A program made the position numbers and the translations under genes. From positions 22,932,459 through 22,996,458 of the forward strand of contig NC_079969.1 in the NCBI RefSeq assembly GCF_029852145.1: a stretch of 64,000 nt of DNA, in the 5' to 3' direction. Source of the stretch: Microplitis mediator (Eukaryota > Arthropoda > Insecta > Hymenoptera > Braconidae). The notes under the pieces were generated by a model, which worked only from the letters and a program-made list of their open reading frames with translations, was not told the origin of the DNA and did no database searches. Shown here piece after piece: positions 36,410 to 49,640 of the stretch (within the stretch, counting starts at the first letter, position 1; the number at the start of each line of letters is the position of its first letter).

Positions 36410-39400
36410 TAAGTATAAACATAGAGCATGAGAATAAAAATAAATGTACGGCATTTTTTTTTTTGAATATATTTGAGCAGTAAAGTGGTTAACAAAAGTT
36501 TACTTATATACCAGACAAAAGTGACACTGCAGAGTACTACAGCACCTTATTTTAAACAGGACTGGAATGGTAGCTCGTCTTTTCGACGATGCCACGTTGT
36601 TATCATGAAGACCATCTGTATTCACAACAACATTCACGTAGTCACCTCCATTCTCTCAATATCCTTCACAACCCTCTATTTTTACATCTACTCTTCTTTC
36701 TCAGTATAAGCTTCAGCTCACTTTTTAGCAGCACCCGTTTGCTCATTCTGTCAGTCCATCACATCAGCATCTCTACTTTCCACACTATAGCCGTGTCACA
36801 TCATGCTCAAACGAGACTTTGCATTCTTCCTGTTTCCTATCCTACTTCATCCTTTATGCCACAAAAGTTTCAGCATGAAAAAGAGCTTTAGACCAATGGT
36901 TTCTTCCTTCTTTTCCATCATTTTATATGATAAAATAATAAAAATGAAACATTATATTATGAGTAATTTACATTGTGGATACAGTAATAATGAATTCATA
37001 TATTTTATATAATACAAAAAGTTTTTTATTTTAAAGAAAATAAAAGTTAGCTACTTCAATTAAGCTTAAAGGATTATTTGAAATTCCCGCGAATTAGACT
37101 TATTTTTTAGTTTGTATAGAAAAAACTTTGTTATTTTATTCAAGATTTAAATACCACACTTAGCACTCTCTTTGTTGACTTTTTAATTTTTTTTTCCATC
37201 GCAAGAATTGCCCAGTAAACTAAATGTCTAACTGTGGTACTGGTTGGCATTGCTGAACTATACAAAGCAGTACCCTGGACGCTTTAAATATATTTATTTT
37301 TATTATATCGTATTTCCTTTGAAATTTTTGCCTTATACTCCTCACCGCGATAATGCACTAGATTGTATATCCATGGATGAAAACCGTTCGTAAAAAGCAA
37401 TACCATTTGAAAAGTAATGCAAGGGTCACTCCCCTTGGGTTGCTTCGTATCAATGAGCCCTGGGTTCTTTTTGGTAAGGGAAAACTCACAAGAAACGCGG
37501 CAACAGCGATTTCTTTGTTGTGCCCAGGTTGTTCTGAGTATATACCAAGTTTGTACTGGTAGTAGTGACAGGATATAGTGGTAGTAATAGACGCAGTGGT
37601 GGTGGTAGATTCACAATGGCGTCCCGGACCTCCCGTAAGTCAGGCCAAGCCGGTCTGACCGGTACTCAGACCTCTCGACATGCAGGGAACAGAACCCACA
37701 CTCTCAACACTATTTTTATTTCTTATCTTATTCCCATTTTAAATCTCTTTTTCTACACTTTATGTGCTCACTCTGCAAGCATAAGTACACGTTCAGCTGA
37801 GTATAATACGCAAAATCCCTTGTTATTTTTTAAACAAAATCAAAAGGTATCTCAGTAATAATGATGTGCTAAGAACTTAGTTGATGATATGAATCATTCG
37901 TAAGTATTTTAATGATACCACTGCAAGAAAGATAAAATCTGAACTTCAAATGCTTTAAAATGTATCTTGTATGAACACTGTAAGACTTAGTTTATTGTAT
38001 AAGAGACTTACACAAAGAAAATAAACGGTTATGAGACCCTTGGTTGTCAATTTAAAGGTTATATACTAAAGCCTGTGTTGCGTTTGACTGTGCAGCTGCA
38101 TGTGCAAGTATTAACCTATACTAATGTAGCAAAGAACAACCGATCGACAAGGTAAAGCTGCATTATGAAGATTTGAAGTCACGTAGGGGCTTGACTCGTC
38201 TTTCTGCCTCGACTCTCATGAATTATTATCCAAGACGATCAATCGACGGGTCATTCACTACATGATATCCACGCCCCTTGGCCCGGAGTTTGGTTTCCGT
38301 TCTCAATTATTCAATGCTTTAGTTAGCTAACGTTATAAGATATTTTCAGTTTACTAATAGAAGATCATGTGTCTGCGTGACTTAGATTCTAGTAACCGTA
38401 TAATTTAGCTTGTAGTAAACTTAACTATACACAAACTATCTACCTGTGTAGTTGGTAATATAGGAATGAAAAAAAACACAAAAATCTTGGTGGTTGTAGT
38501 AACCATCAATTGTCCGATTATTCCACCTAGTTTGCATGTATCAACGAGGTTGAGACAACTTCGACATGACTGCTCGACTAGTACTTCCGGTTGTGCCAGT
38601 CACTACCGCGGAAACACAATTTCAGGACCCTTTCTTATAGACAAAGCAATCAACCAGTGAACTCGTTTAATGCAAACAGAACCTATTATACAGTTTACTT
38701 GAGTGCTTTTTCTCATTATTTTTTATAACAATCAAGTATTGCCTTACACATATAATCGAAAAAACTTCAGCTGTATTACATTTCGGTCGTGTTTAAGATC
38801 ATATCAATGTTGAACAAACATTAGTTTGGATTTAATCAATAATTAGTTATGTTAAAGCATCTAAGGGTATCAATTCTCATGAGATCATGTAGTTTCAATC
38901 CTGATGGGAATTTCCATGTATCAGGTACTTCTACACCAGCAAACCGAAAGTCCGGTCTACTTACAGTTGCTATAAACCTGTGGTTTTGGCTAAGAGTAGT
39001 TTGAGGTTTGGATAGTAGATAGAAGTGTTTGCCTCACTATTTCACTCTTCAATCCTTTCATCTGTTTTATGTTATTTGCTACTGATGCATCTCGGTTTTG
39101 CGGGCAACTTGTGAAACTTTTCACACGTATAGATAGAAATTTATCATCATGGGATCAAAATATCACTCAATCGTTACTAGGAGTTGTTAAATATGAGTTG
39201 TTAAATATTATTCTGAAAAAATCAATGAGATCTTCTTTATTATATTTTATCGAGACATACAATTATTATGAAACTTTGATGCGTTTCCGGGCAAAACTCA
39301 TCACTTTGAAAGATCTTGCTAATTGACGACGCTTAAATTTCTCAAGATTAAGAACGTTGCTTAATTATGTATTCTCGGTTTTAAGAGATTGCATGTTAAT

Positions 39401-40920
39401 TAAATTTTTCCCACTACTGCATCCATTATCGATATATTTTTACGGCTACGGAAATCAATTATTTTAATCGAATAATTATTTCAGCAGCTAACAATTTCGT
39501 TTTATAATAAATTAGTGACTTTCATTGCAGCTATAATTTGATCATTTGATGTGATTGAGTTAAGTAATTAATCATTTAAATTTGAAGTCAAATCTGTGCC
39601 ATTAATAGCTGCCACATAATTTTAGATTTCGACACGATGTATTATTAAATTAGGTAAGATATTTCTTGAAGCAATCGAGATTCATTTTAAAATGAACGCT
39701 AATTTTTAATCATGAAAGATTAAACACAATATCAAATAGAAGGAAATGGCACTTGAAGCTTTAATTTTTTATTATAATTCTACTTCTTTTAATACACATA
39801 GACCGTAATTAAAATTTAATTTGATATTTGATGTCGAATAAACGTGGGAATATATAATAAAATTAACTCCAGTTCAGCTTAACAATTAAATAAATAGAAA
39901 TATAATTATATAAGCGTGATATTAAAATTTGAAAAATTATAAATGTCTCAGTAACAACTTCAGTGATTGCAATAATATACAGTAGATATAGCAAAGTTGT
40001 CGTCATTATTATAACTGAATTTCCACTGTTTCCACGCGACGAAATTAACTCTGACGACGACGCCGGCTACGACGACTACGACGAAAGGCTCAAGAGAATT
40101 TTAATTAAAGCGTTAATTGGAAAATGGCAGAGCTTAATCGAGAAACCATTTTCACCTCAAAACGATAAAGACTAACTGTTAAAAATGTATTCCTATTTTC
40201 TCGAGCTCTTTTAATTTCATCTCTGCAGCATCTATTTGACTGGTCATAAACGTGAGCTCAAATATTTATAATCTCACATTTTCCAGCTATAAATGTCAGT
40301 CGGAATTTTAATACAACTGTCAAAAAAAACGCATGTAAAATTAAATGTTTGATCAAAGCAAATAAATGTTCATACAAATACTGGTGACAAATATTGTTTT
40401 TGATCATCATCATTGTTTTTTTGTCTGTATTGTTAAACTATTCAAGTTGCCTCTGTTTTTAAAAACTTTTATTTAGTTTCACACAACGAATAAAGAATAT
40501 TTGATATCCCTGACGTGTCCATGACTTTCATGACCTCACGAGCTCGACTTCAACGTAAGTGGATAACGTTGTGAAAGAATCTACTAAAGGAATTCTCTTT
40601 TCAATTTTATATTTTTATTTTTGTTCTATACTTCTCTACGTGCTCACCTTCCACAGACACCTGTGTACAGCTTTTGATACCAGAGAAGTAAAGAGAAAAA
40701 TACCATGATATTGTTTTTTGTTCTCTTCCTATACCAACATTTGCTCCAGCCATTTTTTATTTTTTACTGTATCAAAAAGACTTTTTTATAACATCTTTCC
40801 GATTAATTACGTCAGTACGCATTGTTTAATTAAACACAAAAAAAATATCAATGGAAGCTCGTTTTTGTTGGAATAAATTTTCAATAATTTAGTGTCAACT
40901 TAGAACGTTATTAAAGTTAG
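36410..40920. other. Non-coding stretch with mixed-composition islands
   Basis: No confirmed gene. Bases 37390-37710 are clearly less AT-rich and include GGTAGTAG/GGTGGTGG triplet-like runs. They also hold an ATG in good context at 37617, followed 19 bases later by a GTAAGT donor-like site. Bases 38130-38310 and 38480-38660 look like conserved elements. A CGACGAC-rich stretch at 40050-40085 sits in a chance open frame. Bases 38700-40000 are AT-rich. Confidence 0.4.
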
Positions 40921-40939
40921 TACACTAGTGTCTAGAGAA

Positions 40940-41110
40940 ATACTAGTTACGAGGGCTGGCATCGGGCTTGGTCACACCTAATTGCCAATTATAATCCCTA
41001 TTAATTAGAACAATCCGGAAATGGAGGTGCACACCCATTAACGTGGCTTGCCACGGAGTTGACCGTTTATGCGGCCCGTTGCGTAATAATTTGGTAGTGT
41101 AGAGAAACGT
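40940..41110. promoter_or_regulatory. Candidate enhancer rich in homeodomain cores
   Basis: Bases 40978-41010 hold several homeodomain-type words (CTAATTG, CAATTAT, TTAATTAG). They are followed by CCGGAAAT, an ETS core, and by a 6-bp perfect hairpin, CGTGGC-TT-GCCACG (41042-41055). The density and mixed composition differ from the AT-rich flanks. The function is inferred from motifs only. Confidence 0.35.
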
Positions 41111-41888
41111 CTACTCTTAGAGTTTGCATACTATGCCTGCTCATTTTAAACCCTCCTACAAGCATCATAATCATCGGGCAGGATTATCGCCCGTTATTTT
41201 GGAGATAGTCTCTGTGCTCCTTTGTAATTGCTTTGGTTACGGTAAAACAGCTGTGCATTCGATCCATGGTATTCCCTTGTTTCTACAAACACGTTCAAGC
41301 AAATCCTTAGCTAAAAGCTTCTGTTATATATACAAAGCCACAACCTTTCTCACTTGGTTGCCCTTAAGGCTTTTTTATTTTCTTTTTCATTTCCTCAATA
41401 AATAAAAATGAGAAAAATTCGATTTAAGAGAAAAGTCTTGTTAATCTAACTGTTAAATTCGTTTATTATTTTTGGATTTAATTTATGAGTTTTGTGTTTA
41501 AACCTGAGGTTTGATATTGGAGTAGAGTTCTTGGGTATAGAAACAAAAGAAAATTTATTCGCTTTATGATAATAATAAATTAACATTCTAGTATTTTAGA
41601 TGACTAGTGCCTGTGAGTATTATACTCAATGTTACTAGTTGTCTATGATATTTAATATAATGAACGCTCAAAACTAAAGTGTCGTTAAATTTCTAAAGTC
41701 GGTGCCATGCAGTCGCAATTATTTTGATAATTTGTCTTTATAAAAATAATTAGCAAACATGAACACTAACCTAATAGAAAGTCGACGACATATTTTATAG
41801 AATTCAAAAATAAGGTTTTAAGCTTAAGACGACGCATGGTGATCTACACTACAGTCGTTAGCCGTTAAATTTAAAGCGTATGTTCAAT
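41111..41888. other. Non-coding stretch
   Basis: The open frame at 41124-41405 has no family-like sequence. The rest is AT-rich. Nothing else stands out. Confidence 0.4.
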
Positions 41889-41909
41889 CTAGCAAATTTT
41901 TTTTGCTAG
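41889..41909. repeat. Small perfect hairpin next to the foldback element
   Basis: CTAGCAAA and TTTGCTAG pair perfectly around five Ts. It lies 7 bp left of the foldback element's left arm. Confidence 0.55.
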
Positions 41910-41915
41910 AGAGGA

Positions 41916-42476
41916 CCTGAGTCAAAATTTAAATCGTAGATTGAACGTACAAGACGTTGAAAACGTAAATTCAACCTTTGAAGACGTAAATAGTCGTAAA
42001 ACGTATTTTAGACGTAGTTGACGTACGGAAACGTAAATAAGACTTGCGTAATCGTAAATCGTAGATACAACCTTTCAAAACTCGCAATAAAACAATTAAA
42101 CTATGTCGGAAACATTTCATTGCCAAAAGACATGTCTAGCAGCTAGAAGACAAGAAATAAAAATTCTTAGCAGCTGTAGAAAAATATTTTGGGCCTTGCA
42201 GGAGATAACTCTACTGATGTCCAGTTTCTCGGGCTTTTTTGGGTCTTACGGACTACCTAGAAGCTTGTAGACAAAAATGTTTCCGATATAGTTTAATTGA
42301 TTTATTGCCAGTTTTGAAAGGTTGTGTCTACGATTTACGATTACGCAAGTCTTATTTACGTTTCCGTACGTCAACTACGTCTAAAATACGTTGTACGACT
42401 ATTTACGTCTTCAAAGGTTGAATTTACGTTTTCAACGTCTTGTACGTTCAATCTACGATTTAAATTTCGACTCGGG
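41916..42476. mobile_element. Foldback-type element with about 200-bp inverted arms
   Basis: The left arm (41916-42119) and right arm (42275-42476) are inverted copies differing at only about seven positions, around a 155-bp spacer. The ends read CCTGAGTC and GACTCGGG. The arms are full of GACGTA/CGTAAA words. No protein is encoded; open frames crossing the arms are by-products. Arms this long and this alike indicate a young foldback or MITE-like element, or a recent inverted duplication. A transcript would form a dsRNA stem of about 200 bp. I could not define a clean target duplication. Confidence 0.85.
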
Positions 42477-42479
42477 GAG

Positions 42480-44990
42480 ATATATCACGCCCATTTTTGT
42501 CGACTCTCAAGGTAGAAGAGATGCACTAGTGCTGTAAGAAAATTTAAACACTGCATTCGACCAATCGGAAATGATCAGTGTTTGATGAAAAAGTATATGA
42601 GGCCCATGTTGGCATTTAACGGCGTTTTTTTGAGCATGTGTTACATAAATATACTTCAAGAGATCTGATTGAAGTATAAGTAAACGAAGATAAGGTAAAA
42701 ATAAATAACGAGAGTTGCATTGAATCGCATATAAAAACAGACATGTACTTGCACACACTCAGGAACACATAAAGTCTTTCATCCTTCCATTTATCATCCT
42801 TGAATACACTTTGACTCGATGGAATTTCATTTCACGACTCCGCACATCTCGAAGACTTTCCTTTTCTACATAAGCTTTGGAATGAGCGCAAAACTTTTGT
42901 GAAAATAGTCCATATAAAAAAAAATTAAAAATAAAGCAATATACTTCAAATAAAAAATTTTCCAATTTATAAATAAATACACAAAATAATTTAAAAAATG
43001 CAATCAAAATAATTGATATACTTTTTAGTATCAGAGGTATGTTTTTATTTATTCATTGGAAATATTTTTATTATTATTATTATCGTAACTTTTTTTTTCA
43101 ATCCTCGAGTATGTCCAATCATAAAATGAGAGGCAAATGACCGCAAATGTAGCGAATGCTTGGTCAGGTGAATTGCCAATACGAAATTTTATGCCACATA
43201 TAGAGATTCATACAGACTGTGTACCGATTTCTGTCCCCTTCTCTCTTTCTCTCTTTACTACCAATGCAAACAGTCAAATATACGTGATTTTCATCCTTCC
43301 ACACAAACCACCGTGTACATAATCATGATTTCGAATATGCATTATTGCTAATGTGTTTGACTATACCAGGTGACGAGCTGCGGGCGAATGAAAACCACTG
43401 CTGTGCAAAATTAGTACACACCTACAAACAGATTTATTTAAATTTATATGTATATATATACATATAAAAGCCTTTAATAACTGAAACGAAGTGCGTACTC
43501 CGTAGGGATATTAAACAATCATGACTAAATTGTCAATGTAGCAGTCATTGGGAATGCTCTAGGGATTGATGATAATAATAATCAATTAATGATTATCGTA
43601 CCATCGGCTATTTCAATGTTAGTCTGACAATTGAATTCAAAAAATATTTACATATTTAAAACAATAATAATAATCGATGATCTTCGAGTGGATTTTCATA
43701 GACAAGGTGTCAATTAATGGAATTACAAACTCTCCTCTTGAATTCAAACTAATGACATAATAACAATGGTCTTTAGTACAATTATTTATGTCAATGTGTT
43801 CTAATAGAATCGCGAATGTGGTATTATAGTTGTCAGTCGTGAGCGAATATAATCCTGTATCTGAACGATGCTGTGAGTCAATGTTCGATGCATTGCATAA
43901 ATTACCACGAAATCAACAATATATTCATCATCAATTTACTTTCTCTCTCTATCGCTCTCTTTCTCTCTCTGTTGTTCGGTCGTTCAGTATAAAAAATGCA
44001 GATATTTTATGGCATCCATATTTTCAACGTGAAGAAAACATTTATCATTAAAATAATGAAAGCTACTTCGATTAAATCAATATTAAGAACTTGAGTTTAT
44101 TACTTTTGTCGATTTATTTTTACTTATTGAGTGATGTCCAGTTGAAATTAGTTGTAAAAACAAATAAAAGAAAACTAGAATTTTCTGATGAACTAATAGA
44201 TAATAAAGCCAGATAAAGTTCTCTTACTATTGTGAAAAAAAGAAAAAGAAAAAGACTCGAGGACTTTAACGGCCCGGAGATAATGGTTCTTGAAATTTCG
44301 TATATTCGGTGTGGCAGCTATAGCCAGTTTGATGACGATATAACTCGAACGCCTGGCAAAGATGAAACTCTCATCACAAACTGGCCGGGTAAAAAGGGCC
44401 ATCGCTGCTACTGCTGTTGCAGTAACCCGGATTTGAAAAGATCCCACGGATCAGCGACCCGGAAAGAACAAACGATTTTCGTCGAAGCGTGTTTTATCCA
44501 CGTTCGCTCCTCATTCCATCATTCGAAATGCGAAATTCGACCCTATCGACTTTCTCAGAGTTTTTTTTTTTACCCATTTTGCCTTTATCTTTTTGACTTG
44601 CCAATGACTTTTTCTGATCTCAACGACACCCAACGATTTATTTATACTGTAAGTAAAAAACTCAATATTACTCCGGTCAATTAGAAAGGTACAATTTTCT
44701 AATCGCAACCGCTGAATAACACCCGTACGTTAGTGTAAGTCAATTTTGACCCCGTATCGGTGGCCATCTTAATACTATTTGTTACAGTGCAGATACTGTC
44801 AAAAAGAGTTTTTATCTTCGAAATCGTATAGCCAATAGTTTAATTGCAAAATCTAGTTTTTTACGTAAAAAAACTAAGTTTTAAGTATCGATACACTACG
44901 GAAGCTTAATTACAGAGAAAGACAGTCACATGGGAAACAAGAAAATTCCTTAGTGAATTGGACTAGGCGGAAATTCGAAGCAATCCGAAT
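42480..44990. other. Non-coding stretch
   Basis: No gene. A perfect 26-bp TA-rich palindrome lies at 43443-43468 and a CT-rich run at 43940-43971. Bases 44260-44480 are of mixed composition with frames open on both strands (150 codons on plus). They resemble no known protein and are more likely a conserved non-coding block. A donor-like GTAAGT lies at 44649. Confidence 0.4.
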
Positions 44991-45180
44991 CGAGCGACGT
45001 GCGAAAACCAGCGTTGGTTTTCTCTCAGTGTAATCGTCGCAAGGAGAACGATCGTACCCTCGAGAGCCCTTTGTCAATCTTTCTGCTTTTCCCGTCCGAT
45101 CGAAAATACACTCGCGATTCTCGGATCCTACGTCTAACGATAAAGCTGACTTCCAACTGACGTGAGACTATTCCTTCGAC
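44990..45180. promoter_or_regulatory. GC-richer island, possible promoter or conserved element
   Basis: The block contains CG-rich words and a hairpin, GAAAACCA-GCG-TTGGTTTTC, near 45003-45022. Its composition contrasts with the AT-rich DNA on both sides. No exon could be tied to it. Confidence 0.3.
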
Positions 45181-46536
45181 CTGTTACTGACTGAATGAAC
45201 ACCTGACTCATCTACCAGTTTTTTTTTTTTTTTCTACAACTACTGCTACTTTTTATCGGAATTTATAGCTGTCTCAATTTATTTTAAGTGATAGCTAGAG
45301 AATAATGATAAGATTACTATGATAATTATTTTATTATAGACTTTAATAAATCAGAAAAAATTGTAAGGATTTATTATTATTATTACTAACGTCCACTTCT
45401 AAGTGAATAATTTGAAAATCTTTTCAAGTTGACAATATGATTTATGTTGGCAAATAGTTAACGCAATAATAGCGTTAAATAATTTATGAAAATATTTTCT
45501 GTCTTGTTATATTTGCTAATAAAAATAATCGAAATTTATCACAGTTTGCTAACTCCATAGTGTCAACCGTCACTCAAAGAAGAGACTGAGACAAAGAGAC
45601 GGACGCTAAGAGCAATGGTATATTCAAAGGTCTATTATATTCACGGTAATGCTGATGATTCAGGAAGTTCTATCTACTAACTTGTCTCTCACGTGCAATG
45701 TGAATAGTCTTAATTAACAAGTGATACTCGGGAGTCTACAAATTCTTGTCGAATTAAATATCCGAGCTCTTACTAACAATCTATTTATTTTATTTTTTAA
45801 AATTTATTAGTAATTTTATTTCTATTAAAATAACTAATTGATGCTTTGTTTGTACAACAATAATCAAATTTTATTGAATCAAATGAACGCATTTGTGGAT
45901 GAAAAAAAAATTTTTTATTCCGGTCAACAATATATATTCATTTGAATATTGAACTTCGTGACGTGTTATCGAATGAGTTGAGAAAAATCGTCGTGTTCTA
46001 TTTGGTATAGTTTATCCTGCGAATTCAATCAGAATATAAATGAAAATAACGTACAAACAAGCAGTAAAATCATAAATAAATACTGGGGCAAAAAAAGTAT
46101 ATAAATGAGAAGTAAAATAAACGTTTCAATTGGAACACATTATCATGCTTACTTTGTCGTAATTCACAATTATTATCAGATTCAATTGTCGTAGCATACA
46201 TACTTGTTAATACATACATTTACTCGTTTAATTATGAATACTACTATTCGATAAATGGTAAATACATTAAAAAATAATTCTTTTTGTACGACTCACAATT
46301 ATTAATCGAAAAATTAAGTAGTGTCTTTGTGTATTTCGGAAAAAAATTCGATTGCACGAAAAAAAGCCTGAAAAACTATTGACCCTGTGAGCTAACCCCC
46401 AAATTTCCTGGCTTTCTAGCTCTCTAAGCTCGAAAAAGTTATTATTTGTATATTTTTGAGCTCTTTGAGAGAAAAAAAATCCATTTCGCTGAAAAAAAGG
46501 AATTTTTGTCCGACGATATCTTTAGAACGAATCATG
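45181..46536. other. AT-rich non-coding stretch, possibly repeat-derived at its right end
   Basis: No gene. From about 46330 the style changes to stretches such as GACGATATCTTTAGAACGAA that continue beyond the MITE at 46539. The MITE probably landed in an older repeat covering roughly 46330-47060. Confidence 0.35.
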
Positions 46537-46538
46537 TA

Positions 46539-46753
46539 CCTGAAGATCGGAACGTTCTTCGCGGAACGAAAATAAAAAATCAAAATGAAAAGTAAAAAAT
46601 CTACTGGATCTATATTTCTAAAATATTTAGCATAGATGCTTATATGTCAGCCGAAAATTGCAGCCACCCCCAATTATCCCTTAAGTCACCTCAAGCAGTC
46701 GAATTACGCGAATTATTTTAATTTTCGTCTCGCAAAACGTTCTAATCTTCAGG
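46539..46753. mobile_element. MITE copy B (215 bp), intact
   Basis: The left end is CCTGAAGATCGGAACGTT and the right end, reverse-complemented, is CCTGAAGATTAGAACGTT. TA flanks both ends (46537-46538 and 46754-46755). The inverted repeats run on imperfectly for about 34 bp. This is the same family as the split copy A. It carries the unoccupied TA (46602-46603) at exactly the position where copy A holds the 2.6 kb insertion. It has no coding capacity. Confidence 0.8.
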
Positions 46754-46755
46754 TA

Positions 46756-49640
46756 TATAACTAATCGACTTAAAAATCTAATAAACTTTTCAAGTCTTGG
46801 TGAGCCCTTTCAATTGTTGCAAAGAAGGTTCAAATCAGTTGACACGTTCGAAAAATTACGTACGACAAAAATTAGTCTACACACATGCACACACACTAAG
46901 TTGCGTAGACGGACACATGACCATCTAAAAATAGTCAAAATAGCTTTTTAGGATCTCAAAACTTTGACATCTGATGAAAACTAAATTTTCGAAAATCGGA
47001 CCAAAACCAATATCTTCCTTATTTGTGAAAATTTTCAATTTTCATAGCGAGAAGTTATAAATTTTCTGCCTATTGATTTTGAATTTTTAATATTACATAA
47101 AAAATATTTATAGTTTGAACTCCTTTGCAGATATGAACATAACAGATAAAAAAGATTTAAAAAGCTAAACTTTGTTAAATATTTACCGTGTATTTATAGT
47201 TTTCGAATAAAATACAATATTATAACAAAAGTTTTTGCAACTGTTAACTTTTTATAATTTATATTTAGAATATTTGTAAAACTTTACTAGAGTAATTTAA
47301 GCAAAATATTACGACTACAAATTCTATATATGAGAGTACAAAAAAATAAAATGAAAATTAACGATGAAGGTTTATAAAAAATTTGTCATAAAAAAATATG
47401 TTAAATTATAAATTTTGTGAGAGAGCTTGCAGATGATACCTGAAATAACATTATCCAACATATTGTATAAAATACGTAGTCAACGATATCACATTTCTAC
47501 CTAGCGCGATTCTAGTAAAACGTCCGACAGACGCAAACTCGTGAGTTAATCCGGTATTAAGTTTGGATCGTAGGCAGATTTAGCAACGTAATGCAACATG
47601 AGGATTTTGATGCATTATTGCATTTGGTTCGAGGTAATAAAAAATATTTCAAATAAAAATATGAAATAAATAAAAAAACGTCAAGGAAAAAAAAGATAAT
47701 CTGATGTGAAAAAGTTATAAACCCCTTGCTTATATTTAAGGATTTAGTATTTTTTACTGAATGTTCGAGAAGTCAAAAATAATATCACTAAACTATCCAT
47801 CAAAAGTCGAAAAAAAATTCTATGTATAAATAAAATATACAGATTAAAACTTTTTCAGCCATTTTAGATACCGATAATTTTAATTAAATTTTAAATGGAC
47901 TTAATGAACATTCATCCTTGGATCTGTTGGTGCATCACGTAAAGTGAAACTGCGTGTCAGATGGAGAGCTTAGTATATAGATCAAAGATTTTCTCGAGCA
48001 CGAATTAACAAAGTCAAGACTTCTCCGTAATTTTGAATAATTAAACTCGCACATTCATTTACCCGTTTCTCCTTGCCGCAACATTTAAATGAATTGCTTC
48101 ATCTATCTGATATTAATCTTCACTACTAATCTGTGAGGACCTCGACTTTCTATGTCTTGTCTTCATCATATACCATCCTCATCACCGACATAAGAGAATA
48201 AAACTACAGAAAGTAGAACTCATTGTCAGCATCAGACAAAACTGAAAATACGCTGACTCAACCAATATTTTACTGTTACCACTAATGGCTCCCAAGTACC
48301 TTTCGTTTATTATTATTACTTTAAAGTATTTTTAGGAAGTCATCCCTAGACAGTACATGTATTTATAATAAATGATTTCAGTCTTGGGTTTTATTCTAAA
48401 AATAGGATCCGAATTATTGTTTTTTTTCTCGAAATTATGACACTCTATTAAATCCGCTGAAATATCAATTTGTTAATAATAAATTGGGAATAATCGAAGG
48501 TAATTTCGGTGATAGCTCGTAACTCTTGTCACTCAATATGGACTAGTAAATATTAAATACTGGCAGAAGTACAGAAAATGAGAAATTTAATTTCAATCAG
48601 AGATATTCGTTCCATTTTATGAAATGAAGTAAGAGTAGAACGATAATTATTAATGATTCGACTGTTATTAGAAGATTTCTACCAGAAATATCATTTAATA
48701 TTCATAACAATGATCAGTAAAAATTCATAACATTGTGCAGAACAGTTATGATTAATCTGTCACTTTGCAGTTAAACATAATGACGTTCTCATCGTGTCAT
48801 CATACATGCTCTGAATGATTTATTTATCTCTTTAGAATAATTATGATTATATAAGCTATTACTTTTTATGCGGCTAGTATGATAACCAGAATTTCCATTT
48901 CACAAACGTATTCAGAAAAAAAATTCACACTACTTTAACCGCCAAAAAGTTAATAGTATGAAACTTGAATAAAAATATATTTCCTGCAGCAAAAAAAGAA
49001 ATATCGAAGTTCATACTGATATATATTCTATATTTAATAAAGCGAATAAAAAATATATATGTAATCTAATATGATGACTACCATTACTTTTTTCTGCTTT
49101 CTGTATCTGTTAGCTTTGAAAATTTTTTAATTCTTTGATATTTGAATCAATTCCCATAACAAACTTACATCAAAAATTACTTCATTACTTCTTGTCATTT
49201 TTTTTTTTTTTGCTTGAAGAATTATTTAATGACCGAGACTTTTAGTTAGAAGAGTAAGAACTAAACGAGTTTTATCCATGGCGTGTATTTTAAAATTTTA
49301 GACGATGCTGGATAAATGAGTAGACTCTACAAAGCAAAATGATACTCGCAATTAATTAACCGGCGGTTCACTAATTTTGAAACTCGAAATCGGCAACGAT
49401 CAGTAAAATATACTCTTTTTTTAAATCTTAATGGGTTATAATATTTTATCTTATATTTTTTTATATACTAATGTTTTTTCACTTTCGACTTTAAAATAAT
49501 TTTATATATATGTGTAATTAATCACTTGAATTAGGAATAATTATCAAGTCTATAGATAATAAGCAGTAAATAAGACGTCAAGGCGAAATTTATTCGAAGT
49601 TAAGTCGTAAGAATTTTTATCTAAATTTAATTTGATACTA
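46756..49640. other. Non-coding stretch, first part probably old repeat
   Basis: Bases 46756-47060 continue the presumed repeat around MITE copy B. The rest is AT-rich, with a more balanced block at 47440-47640. No gene is visible. Confidence 0.35.

Noticed and set aside
40025..40175. Acidic D/Y-rich peptide at the CGACGAC stretch
   Set aside because: Short, driven by a simple-repeat-like block, with no splice or homology support.
42239..42515. Open frames across the right arm of the foldback
   Set aside because: They are by-products of the arm sequence; the mirrored arm gives no matching protein and no family is recognised.
43443..43468. 26-bp perfect palindrome
   Set aside because: Nearly all TA alternation, so it is explained by simple sequence; not treated as a regulatory site.
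44232..44684. 150-codon plus-strand open frame
   Set aside because: No recognisable domain, the opposite strand is open too, and the end runs into low-complexity sequence. It is better read as a mixed-composition non-coding block.
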